Assembly: GCA_007119075.1 (NCBI GenBank)
Contig: SKQJ01000222.1
Location: forward strand, 1 to 6,403
DNA: 6,403 nt
Direction of reading: 5' to 3'
DNA from: Bacteroidales bacterium
GTDB lineage: Bacteria; Bacteroidota; Bacteroidia; Bacteroidales; PUMT01
Of the stretch, positions 1 through 5,545 are shown piece after piece (position 1 is the first letter of the stretch; every line of letters begins with the position of its first letter). Both the position numbers and the translations under genes were made by a program. The notes below the pieces were generated by a model. It was not told where the DNA came from. It did not search any database and was given only the letters and a program-made list of their open reading frames with translations.

Positions 1-50
1 GGGACAACATATAACCCGGTTATCAGCCATTCGCCATCAACAAAACCCGG

Positions 51-182
51 TTACCGGTTCCTGCCAGGTCCGGATACCCTCTCCGGCTTCACGATAATCT
101 CCGGGAATTCTGAAAATCCATTGGGTGTGGATAAGTCCCATTCAATGTGGATTTTCTTTCTCATTTTCAAGATTTCATCCAT
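51..182 (-). CDS. Possible small protein of 43 residues (doubtful)
   Basis: An ATG at 182-180 opens a frame that ends at a TAA at 53-51. The product begins MDEILKMRKK and is mixed in composition: a basic N-terminal part, a central IEWD/FPE segment and a basic end (KPERVSGPGRNR). A second ATG at 164 gives 37 residues. It has no membrane segment or recognised domain. The composition looks more protein-like than the competing frames, but the length is within chance expectation and there is no promoter or start-site evidence. I do not recognise it; it may be chance or a remnant of a gene. Confidence 0.18.
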   Translation of the reverse strand: MDEILKMRKKIHIEWDLSTPNGFSEFPEIIVKPERVSGPGRNR

Positions 183-301
183 TGCATCAGATAGCAGACT
201 GCCATCGCCCGGATTTTAAAAATCGAATAATATTGCACCGAAATTCGTTTGTGCGCTTTCCGGAACCGGAATTCCAGGATGCCTCGCGACACGGCAGCCT
301 C

Positions 302-353
302 ATGCCAATCCTGTAAATTTTTCAGTCAGCTATGAGTATTTCCTGATTGGCAT
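302..353. repeat. 9-bp perfect inverted repeat with 34-base spacer
   Basis: ATGCCAATC at 302-310 is the exact reverse complement of GATTGGCAT at 345-353. The 34-base spacer is AT-rich. There is no T-run directly after either arm, so it is not a textbook intrinsic terminator. It lies about 86 bases upstream of the dehydrogenase start, so it could be a leader hairpin, a two-half regulator site, or the end of a transcript coming from the left. The sequence alone does not decide. Confidence 0.4.
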
Positions 354-439
354 TATTTATGGACATCCGGAAATTTAAAATGACTTCTGCCGGAAGGCAA
401 AACAGACAACATCGATATTGAAATCAAAAATATTTGTTT

Positions 440-1306
440 ATGGAAGAATACAGGAAAACTTCGGAGAAAGTCCACGGCCAGGTGCAGTCAATGCCCGGAA
501 GAGAAAGCAAAATGGACCCGAAACCGGTTTTTATCCGGGAAAATTATAAGGGCAGCGAGAAATTATTAGATAAAGTGGCACTAATAACCGGCGGTGATTC
601 AGGAATCGGCAGATCGGTGGCGGTGCATTTTGCAAGGGAAGGCGCCGATATTGCCTTTATTTATCTGAATGAGGACGGGGATGCGGAAGAAACCAGGAAA
701 CTTGTTGAAAAGGAAGGCAGGAAATGCCTGGCATTCCGCGGTGATATCAGGGACAGGAACTTCTGCAATGAAACAGTTGAGAAAACCGTCAGGGAGCTGG
801 GGCGGTTGAATATCCTGGTAAACCATGCCGGAGAGCAGCATCCGGAAGGGGATCCGCAGGAACTCGACCTGGATGTTATGGAAGATACCTTCAGGACCAA
901 TATTTTCGCCATGTATTACATGACCATTCCCGCTTTGAGGCATATGAAGGACAACGACTGCATAATCAACACAACAAGCGTTACGGCATATAAGGGCAGC
1001 GACCGGTTTCTGGACTATGCGGCAACGAACGGGGCGATCGTCTCCTTTACCAGGTCACTGGCGCTTAATCTGTCTGACAGGAACATAAGGGTAAACGGCG
1101 TAGCTCCGGGCCCGATATGGACGCCGCTGATACCCGCCTCTTTTGAGAAGGAAGAAGTTGAGAAATTCGGCAAGAACACACCCATGCAACGCCCAGGGCA
1201 GCCCTGCGAGGTAGCTACGTCATACGTATTCTTGGCTTCGGAGGACGGTTCATACACTACCGGGCAGATCATGCATCCCAACGGGGGCAAATCAATGCAA
1301 ACTTAA
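440..1306 (+). CDS. SDR family oxidoreductase, YghA/GS39 type, catalytic Lys replaced
   Basis: This is a 288-residue short-chain dehydrogenase of the stress-associated group that carries a roughly 45-residue N-terminal extension ending in NYKGSEKL. In the family these are cytosolic NAD(P)H-dependent carbonyl/alcohol oxidoreductases. The Rossmann cofactor motif TGGDSGIG is at 50-57. The AEQH-type motif reads NHAGEQH at 128-134 (usually NNA-EQH). The tetrad Asn is N154, Ser is S180 (INTTS) and Tyr is Y193, with the normal 13-residue S-Y spacing. The expected Lys of YxxxK is N197 (codon AAC at 1028-1030). PGPIWTPLIP and GQPCEVA follow, and HPNGG lies near the C-terminus. The ATG at 440 is chosen over an in-frame TTG at 434 because the family N-terminus fits and ATG is the normal codon. 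The frame is intact. It stands alone and converges on the cupin gene. The family call is secure; activity is doubtful because of N197. Confidence 0.93.
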   Translation: MEEYRKTSEKVHGQVQSMPGRESKMDPKPVFIRENYKGSEKLLDKVALITGGDSGIGRSVAVHFAREGADIAFIYLNEDGDAEETRKLVEKEGRKCLAFRGDIRDRNFCNETVEKTVRELGRLNILVNHAGEQHPEGDPQELDLDVMEDTFRTNIFAMYYMTIPALRHMKDNDCIINTTSVTAYKGSDRFLDYAATNGAIVSFTRSLALNLSDRNIRVNGVAPGPIWTPLIPASFEKEEVEKFGKNTPMQRPGQPCEVATSYVFLASEDGSYTTGQIMHPNGGKSMQT

Positions 1307-1430
1307 GATAGCCGAAGTCATCGGGGGTTCAGGCCGGGCCGGAAAGCCATGACCGTTCAGTCCGAAAGGAAAACCGGAATCATTATAACCGGATCAGGCA
1401 GCCGGATGCTGGGGTTAAACCGGTACCTTG
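1307..1430. other. Convergent gap between SDR and cupin genes
   Basis: Both flanking genes end here. The sequence is rich in CCGG and AACCGG words (for example direct AACCGGA copies near 1375 and 1388). I see no GC-rich hairpin followed by a T-run on either strand, so no terminator is called. Confidence 0.4.
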
Positions 1431-1970
1431 TTAATGTTCATAACCGGCAGCTTCATCATAACTCGGATGAACAGTCCCCTCCGGATGTTCGGATGGTGCG
1501 TAAATAGTATACAACTTAAGCACATCGTCACCAAAATTCCTTACTTCGTGCCAATATCCGGCAGGGATAAAAACAGCCCAGCCGGCAGTGACATTTTCAT
1601 CAAATGTCGGTTCATCCTCTGTTTCGCCCATCAGTATCTGCGCCTGTCCCTGCTCGATCCTCATAAACTGGTCGTGATCTTCATGGATTTCAAGGTCGAT
1701 CGCTTCCCCGGGCTGAAGAGACATCAGCACCATTTGCATGTATTCGCCGGACCATCTTGCAATCCGGTAATTCCGGTTTGCAACAGTGGCGGTTTCGATG
1801 TCAAGGACCCAGGGATTCCCGCCCATGTCCTCAAGCTGTTCTTCCGGTTCCCCGGCATCACCGGGTATTTCCCGGCCCGGGTCCTCGTCGAATCCGATCA
1901 CAATGGTGAATATCACTATAAAGACACCCAGAAAAAGCATGGCAAGGATTATAATCAATGTCTTTCTCAT
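1431..1970 (-). CDS. Membrane-anchored cupin-domain protein
   Basis: The 179-residue product has two parts. Residues 1-27 are a basic start (MRK) and one long hydrophobic helix (about 5-27) with no lipobox or obvious cleavage site, so it is probably an uncleaved signal anchor. An acidic, Gly/Pro-rich linker (28-50) follows. Residues 70-170 form a single cupin barrel. Motif 1 is PGE at 87-89, then HEDHDQF at 96-102, R104 and EQG at 106-108. Motif 2 is PAGYWHEVRN at 136-145, followed by LYTIYAP and the HPEGTVH tail (162-168). H96, H141 and H99 or D100 are candidate metal ligands. The closest family is the small stand-alone cupins with the DQFxRxExG signature; the substrate is unknown. By the positive-inside rule the cupin would face the periplasm. 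The ATG at 1970 gives the natural signal-anchor start. The gene lies 42 bp after the PfpI-family gene on the same strand and probably shares its transcript. Confidence 0.88.
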   Translation of the reverse strand: MRKTLIIILAMLFLGVFIVIFTIVIGFDEDPGREIPGDAGEPEEQLEDMGGNPWVLDIETATVANRNYRIARWSGEYMQMVLMSLQPGEAIDLEIHEDHDQFMRIEQGQAQILMGETEDEPTFDENVTAGWAVFIPAGYWHEVRNFGDDVLKLYTIYAPSEHPEGTVHPSYDEAAGYEH

Positions 1971-2012
1971 ACCTGTAAATTTTAATTTATCCCGAAAGGC
2001 ATATACGGATCC

Positions 2013-2552
2013 CTATGTCTTGCTTACCTCTTCTATGATCTTTTGGCTGAATGCCTGAAGATCACCGGGATTTCTGCTGGTTATCAGCCTGTCATCAACA
2101 ACAACTTCCGCATCGGTCCAGTCGGCTCCGGCATTTTGCAGATCCTTCTTTATGGAGAAAAAAGAAGTCATTTTCCGTCCCTTAACAACCTCAGCCTCTA
2201 TCAACAGCTGGGGACCGTGGCAAATGGAAGCCACCCATTTGTGGCTGTCAAAAAAACGGCGGATAAGATCCACTGCTTCCGTGCTCCTCCGGAGTTTATC
2301 GGGATTAATCACCCCGCCGGGCAAAACAAGAGCGTCATAGTCACTTTCCCTGGCTTCCCCGACAGTCAGATCGACCTCGATTTCCTTGCTCCAGTTACCA
2401 TGATTCCAGGCTTTGATTTTTCCCTTTTCCGGAGCAATTATAAAAACTCTTGCACCGCTTTCTTCCAGTGCTTTTTTTGGTTCGAATAATTCCGATTCCT
2501 CGAACCCGTTGGTTGCAAGTATGGCAATTTTTTTGCCTTCCAGATGGTTCAT
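2013..2552 (-). CDS. DJ-1/PfpI family protein (type 1 glutamine amidotransferase-like)
   Basis: This 179-residue cytosolic protein has the usual length for the PfpI/YhbO branch. The N-terminal strand KIAILATNGFEESEL (8-22) supplies the conserved Glu (E18). LVLPGG is at 75-80, and the nucleophile elbow ASICHGPQLLIEA (108-120) contains Cys111 and the adjacent His112. The C-terminal LITSRNPGDLQAF (156-168) is typical of the group. Known members are linked to stress survival, with reported protease, chaperone, glyoxalase or deglycase activities that remain disputed, so no single reaction is assigned. The frame extends upstream to a TTG at 2639, but the ATG at 2552 is chosen because homologous sequence starts right there and the extra 29 residues look like translated leader. 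The cupin gene follows after 42 bp. The mscS-type gene upstream ends 182 bp away, so an own promoter is likely though none is clear. Confidence 0.93.
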   Translation of the reverse strand: MNHLEGKKIAILATNGFEESELFEPKKALEESGARVFIIAPEKGKIKAWNHGNWSKEIEVDLTVGEARESDYDALVLPGGVINPDKLRRSTEAVDLIRRFFDSHKWVASICHGPQLLIEAEVVKGRKMTSFFSIKKDLQNAGADWTDAEVVVDDRLITSRNPGDLQAFSQKIIEEVSKT

Positions 2553-2734
2553 AATTAAGAATTTTGGGGTTATCAGGAAAATATAGGTTTCACGAAACCT
2601 GCCAAAATTTATGATGGTACGGAATGCCAGCCTAAACAACAGGCTTACTGGAAGTTAATTATTATAACCAGGCAGCAGTAACAGCTGTCCGGAATACAAT
2701 TGTGTGGAAATATGTAGACAAAAATCCCAGTCTG
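2553..2734. other. Intergenic region between mscS-type and pfpI-type genes, with two small hairpins
   Basis: AGGTTT (2585-2590) and AAACCT (2595-2600) form a 6-bp stem with a 4-base loop, 33 bases before the PfpI-family start. AGCCT (2629-2633) and AGGCT (2641-2645) form a second stem with a 7-base loop, flanked by CCAG/CTGG. Neither is followed by a T-run in the direction of the flanking genes, so they are not clear terminators. No CAAAnnTA (minus-strand TAnnTTTG) was found. Confidence 0.35.
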
Positions 2735-3667
2735 TTACTGTTTCAGTTTTTCCGGAATCCTGGTGACGTCCATTTGAAGGGGTTTTATTTCTTCACCCCA
2801 GTAAACAGTTGTATGCGGAAATGGGATTTCTATGTTAAGTTCGTCAAATCTGCTTTTAAGACGTTTACGGTATTCACGTCCTACGCCCCACTGTTTTATA
2901 GGCTTGGTTTTTATCCGCGCCCGAATAATTATTGCACTGTCCCCGAATTCATTTAAGCCCATTACCTCTATGGGTTCTATAATATCGTCGCTGAAGGCAG
3001 GGTCGTCTTTCAGCTCGTCACCAACCTGTTTGATCACCTCCATCACTTTTTGAGTATCTTCCTTATATGCGACACCAATATCAAATACCATGGCAGACCA
3101 GTCCTTGGTCATGTTTGACAGGCTACTTATTTTCCCGTTCTGAAATACGTGCACCGTTCCTGACTGATCACGGAGTGTCACAGTCCTCAGCTCAATTCTC
3201 TCCACGAGTCCGCCTGTCCCGTTTATTATTGCCACATCACCTGTACGTATCTGGTCTTCAATAAGAATGAAAAACCCGGAAATTATATCCCTTACAAGTT
3301 CCTGTGCGCCGAATCCGACGGCCAGTCCGATGATGCCGACGCTGGCCAGGATCGGCCCGATATTAACTCCTACCTTTTGCAGGACAAGCATAATGAACAT
3401 AACCCACAGAACAATGATAACTGACTTGTAAGAAATGCTGATCAATGTGTTGATCCTCTTGGTGGCTTCGTAGGTGTCGACGGACGGACTTTTAGTAGCC
3501 CTTTCTATCAGGGTGTTGCTTAGCTTTTTTATTAAAACAGCCGTTATTTTAATGGCTAAAAGGAATAGTACCACAACAATGATCAATCCCGGCAACTCGG
3601 TGACCACCCAGCGTATTAAATAGTCACCAGCTTCAGAGCCGAATCTGTCAGTGAAAAAATTTTCCAT
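2735..3667 (-). CDS. MscS-family small-conductance mechanosensitive channel
   Basis: The 310-residue product is an inner-membrane channel of the MscS family, which opens under membrane tension and releases solutes during hypo-osmotic shock. Three membrane helices are visible: TM1 about 26-46, TM2 about 82-98, and the pore-lining TM3 about 104-123 (GPILASVGIIGLAVGFGAQ), rich in Gly/Ala as expected. The signature QELVRDIISGFFILIEDQ (122-139) marks the TM3b-beta-domain junction. The beta domain (about 130-190) contains GDVAIINGTGG and the conserved Asn-Gly (N177-G178, here FQNG instead of the usual PNG). The remainder to about 295 is the alpha/beta cytosolic cage. Size and helix count match compact three-helix members rather than the large MscK/MscM type. 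The ATG at 3667 is the only sensible start. A weak -7-like TTAATTTG (minus strand, 3698-3691) lies just upstream. It follows the unknown membrane protein by 84 bp on the same strand. Confidence 0.95.
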   Translation of the reverse strand: MENFFTDRFGSEAGDYLIRWVVTELPGLIIVVVLFLLAIKITAVLIKKLSNTLIERATKSPSVDTYEATKRINTLISISYKSVIIVLWVMFIMLVLQKVGVNIGPILASVGIIGLAVGFGAQELVRDIISGFFILIEDQIRTGDVAIINGTGGLVERIELRTVTLRDQSGTVHVFQNGKISSLSNMTKDWSAMVFDIGVAYKEDTQKVMEVIKQVGDELKDDPAFSDDIIEPIEVMGLNEFGDSAIIIRARIKTKPIKQWGVGREYRKRLKSRFDELNIEIPFPHTTVYWGEEIKPLQMDVTRIPEKLKQ

Positions 3668-3735
3668 AATTATTTAGTTATTTAAATCGGCAAATTAAGA
3701 ATTGCGTTAGTTCTTCATTGCCTTGAGTTGTCAGG

Positions 3736-3751
3736 CATGGTGTAAACCATG
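3736..3751 (-). other. Short hairpin directly after a stop codon
   Basis: CATGGT (3736-3741) and ACCATG (3746-3751) are perfect inverted copies around a 4-base spacer. The hairpin abuts the stop codon (3754-3752) of the unknown membrane protein. No T-run follows on the minus strand, so it is more likely a transcript-stability hairpin or partial attenuator between this gene and the mscS-type gene than a full terminator. Confidence 0.35.
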
Positions 3752-4255
3752 TTATGAATCTTCATCCTGATGAAGTAATTTATATCTTCTTTCAATCCTT
3801 TTGAGGGTATTGCGTTTACCGTAAATTTCCACAGTGCCGTTGCGCCGGACCATGGTAAAATCTTCCCTGAAAAGTAAATTGATCAACCTCCCAAGCCTGG
3901 TGCTTCTGTTGAACTTGAATACTTTGTCATGCTTGTCGGTCTGCTCGTAGCTGATCCTGTGTGAAATTGTTTTAAGTTCTTTTTTAAACGCCTGGAAATC
4001 ATCGTACCCGCTGATAATCAACATACCGTTCCTATCCATCGATGCCTGTATCACACCATGTGCAATGGGATATACCACCAGTAAGAACCATCCTGTTCTC
4101 AGAATAGTTAAATAGGAAATACCTGTAATCAAAGCAGCAAGAAAGGCAAGCACATTTACAAAAAGAAGTATAAACAGGGTCAGGATTAACATTTCTGAAA
4201 ATGAAATACTGAAGAATTTTTTTTCAATTTTCATTGCAGTCAGATTCGGTTTCAT
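3752..4255 (-). CDS. Two-helix membrane protein of unknown function
   Basis: I do not recognise this 167-residue protein. A short basic N-terminus leads into two membrane helices (about 22-43 and 48-70) separated by a few residues, so both ends probably lie in the cytoplasm. The rest (73-167) is soluble, with alternating strand-like and basic segments. It includes a stretch from about 118 to 160 with R-rich turns (RLGRLINLLF, MVRRNGTVEIYGKR) ending in a charged tail. There is no catalytic motif, Cys or lipobox. Two starts are possible, ATG at 4255 and ATG at 4234 (residue 8); the longer one is used without strong evidence. The gene precedes the mscS-type channel gene on the same strand, separated by 84 bp that include a hairpin. 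Co-expression is possible but not shown. Confidence 0.8.
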   Translation of the reverse strand: MKPNLTAMKIEKKFFSISFSEMLILTLFILLFVNVLAFLAALITGISYLTILRTGWFLLVVYPIAHGVIQASMDRNGMLIISGYDDFQAFKKELKTISHRISYEQTDKHDKVFKFNRSTRLGRLINLLFREDFTMVRRNGTVEIYGKRNTLKRIERRYKLLHQDEDS

Positions 4256-4435
4256 TATAGTGACTCATTCCCATGTTTGCATTTGCTGAGCCGATATGTT
4301 ATTATAAAAATAGTTATTCAAATGATTATTCCCAAATCGGATGTCAATTATTTAGGATCACTATTTTTTCAAATTTATTTTTTTATTTACTTTGAGATAC
4401 TCAATTCAGTAAACAACATTATATAATTAAGTATT
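4256..4435. promoter_or_regulatory. Divergent AT-rich intergenic region, probable promoters both ways
   Basis: Two genes start from this 180-base, strongly AT-rich gap, so it should hold both promoters. Rightward, TTACTTTG (4387-4394) is one mismatch from the Bacteroidota -7 consensus TAnnTTTG and sits 41 bases before the ATG; the -33 area is only a T-rich run. Leftward, ATCATTTG (minus strand, 4326-4319) is a weaker candidate, with TTGA about 18 bases upstream of it (4345 region). A TCAAA/TTTGA inverted pair (4369-4373 and 4391-4395) overlaps the rightward element. These are pattern matches only. Confidence 0.35.
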
Positions 4436-5398
4436 ATGAAAAAAGAAATTACCCTGCAGGATTTGAATACAGAGAGATTCATAAATGAAAAAATAAATGA
4501 AATAACCGATGCTGTGGGCGACGGCATTGCGATAAACGCACTTTCCGGCGGGGTGGATTCATCTGTTGTTACCATGCTGGGGCACAGGGCACTGGGAAAC
4601 AGACTAAGAACTGTATTCATCGAGAACGGGCTGATGCGTGAGGGGGAAGCCGCCTATGTTGAAAAATTGTTCGGCGAACTCGGTATCAAGGTTGAAATAG
4701 TGGATGCCCGGCAGGAATTTTTAAGCGCACTCAAGGGCATAACAGATCCGGAAGAAAAGCGTGAGGCAATTACCGGCAGCTTTTACCGGGATGTATTCGG
4801 GCGTATCGTGAGGGAAAGCGAAGCCAGATTCCTTTTACAGGGCACGATCCTTACCGACATAGATGAAACGGTCGCCGGGATAAAAAGACAGCATAATGTT
4901 TTCGAGCAACTTGGCATTGACCCCCAGCAGGCTTTTGGTTACCGCATACTGGAGCCGCTGATACAGCTGCGCAAGGACGGGGTAAGGGAAGTTGGCCGTG
5001 CCCTTGGTCTGCCGGAAAAACTGTTCAAACGCATTCCCTTCCCCGGCCCGGCACTAGCCGCGCGTGTTATCGGTGAAGCTACCCCGGAGAGAATTGAGAC
5101 GGTCCGCAAAGCCAATGTCATTGTGGAAAAATTGCTTGAAGACTCAGGAGCCTTCCAGTATATGGCAATACTGCACGAAGACAGAGTTACCGGCATGCGT
5201 GACGGCAAACGGGATTTCGGTCAGCAAATTGAGGTAAGGTGCTGGGATAGCGTGGATGCCCGGACTGCAAGTCCCACAAGGCTGTCTTTCGATCTTTTGG
5301 AAAAGATCGCCTCTGAGATCATAAATTCAATTCCCGGCATTGTCAGTGTTACCTACAATATTGCTACCAAGCCGCCGTCGACAATTGAAGCGATCTGA
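4436..5398 (+). CDS. GMP synthase-like PP-loop protein without glutaminase domain
   Basis: The 320-residue product corresponds to the ATP-pyrophosphatase plus C-terminal dimerisation half of GMP synthase (GuaA), starting where the glutaminase domain would end. The PP-loop LSGGVDSS is at 36-43, ENGLMREGE follows near 63, and LLQGTI and IKRQHNV (149-155, with the conserved lid Lys K150) are present. FPGPALA (202-208) and KPPSTIEAI (312-320) match the family C-terminal domain. PP-loop enzymes adenylate a substrate and release pyrophosphate. Several canonical substrate-site features differ: I200 replaces the His of HPFPGP, SVD is followed by ARTASP (275-280) instead of an FMTADW-like segment, and the C-terminus is TIEAI rather than TIEWE. 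It could be the synthetase subunit of a two-subunit GMP synthase or a paralogue with another substrate; the changes favour the latter. No glutaminase gene lies in the window. It is a single-gene unit with a weak promoter match upstream. Confidence 0.88.
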   Translation: MKKEITLQDLNTERFINEKINEITDAVGDGIAINALSGGVDSSVVTMLGHRALGNRLRTVFIENGLMREGEAAYVEKLFGELGIKVEIVDARQEFLSALKGITDPEEKREAITGSFYRDVFGRIVRESEARFLLQGTILTDIDETVAGIKRQHNVFEQLGIDPQQAFGYRILEPLIQLRKDGVREVGRALGLPEKLFKRIPFPGPALAARVIGEATPERIETVRKANVIVEKLLEDSGAFQYMAILHEDRVTGMRDGKRDFGQQIEVRCWDSVDARTASPTRLSFDLLEKIASEIINSIPGIVSVTYNIATKPPSTIEAI

Positions 5399-5545
5399 AC
5401 AGGGTTCCGCTGGCAGCTCCCGGCAGACATCAGTCCGGCCTGCAGGGAAAACGGAAATTAAGGGCAGTTGATACCTGTCAATTTGCTGCCATAAATCGCC
5501 TCCGGGGCTTCGGGTTCTAGCCAGCAGCCGGGGATCCTGATGTTG
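5399..5545. other. Convergent gap with a bulged inverted repeat
   Basis: The GMP-synthase-like gene and the methyltransferase gene both end here. GGCAG-TTGA (5463-5471) pairs with TCAA (5478-5481) and, after a 4-base bulge, CTGCC (5486-5490), around the 6-base loop TACCTG. It could act as a bidirectional transcript end, but no T-run follows, so a terminator is only possible. Confidence 0.35.

Larger units (their letters stand above)
1..433. other. Left-edge region without a convincing gene
   Basis: No reading frame here resembles a known protein. The plus-strand frame starting at base 1 is open to about 219 but is low in recognisable pattern. A minus-strand frame at 182-51 could encode 43 residues (see separate entry). 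The stretch 11-23 is a perfect odd palindrome, ATAACC-C-GGTTAT, and its core AACCCGGTT recurs at 44-52. A 9-bp inverted repeat lies at 302-353. The last 80 bases before the dehydrogenase are AT-rich and may contain its leader, but no clear -7 (TAnnTTTG) or -33 element was found. Confidence 0.5.

Noticed and set aside
1..219. Plus-strand frame open from the first base, possibly the end of an upstream gene
   Set aside because: The 72 residues show no family pattern and are Ser/Pro-rich. An open frame of this length at a window edge is expected by chance.
125..316. 63-residue plus-strand frame in the left region
   Set aside because: It starts at GTG, has an aromatic/Pro/His-rich composition typical of chance frames, no domain, and overlaps other equally weak frames including the inverted-repeat arm.
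599..943. Minus-strand frames inside the dehydrogenase gene (599-943, 661-912, 1015-1290)
   Set aside because: They lie opposite a gene with clear SDR motifs and read as antisense of its codons.
1307..1430. Intrinsic terminators in the convergent gaps (1307-1430 and 5399-5545)
   Set aside because: Stems are short or bulged and none is followed by a T-run on either strand.
1428..1985. Plus-strand 185-residue frame opposite the cupin gene
   Set aside because: The minus-strand frame has both cupin motifs and a signal anchor. The plus-strand frame has no recognisable pattern and is its shadow.
2553..2639. N-terminal extension of the PfpI-family protein to a TTG at 2639
   Set aside because: The extra 29 residues do not fit the family, whose first strand starts right after the ATG at 2552, and the stretch contains a leader-like hairpin.
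4436..5398. Calling this gene guaA outright
   Set aside because: The glutaminase half is missing and three XMP-site segments differ from the GuaA consensus, so the symbol would overstate function.
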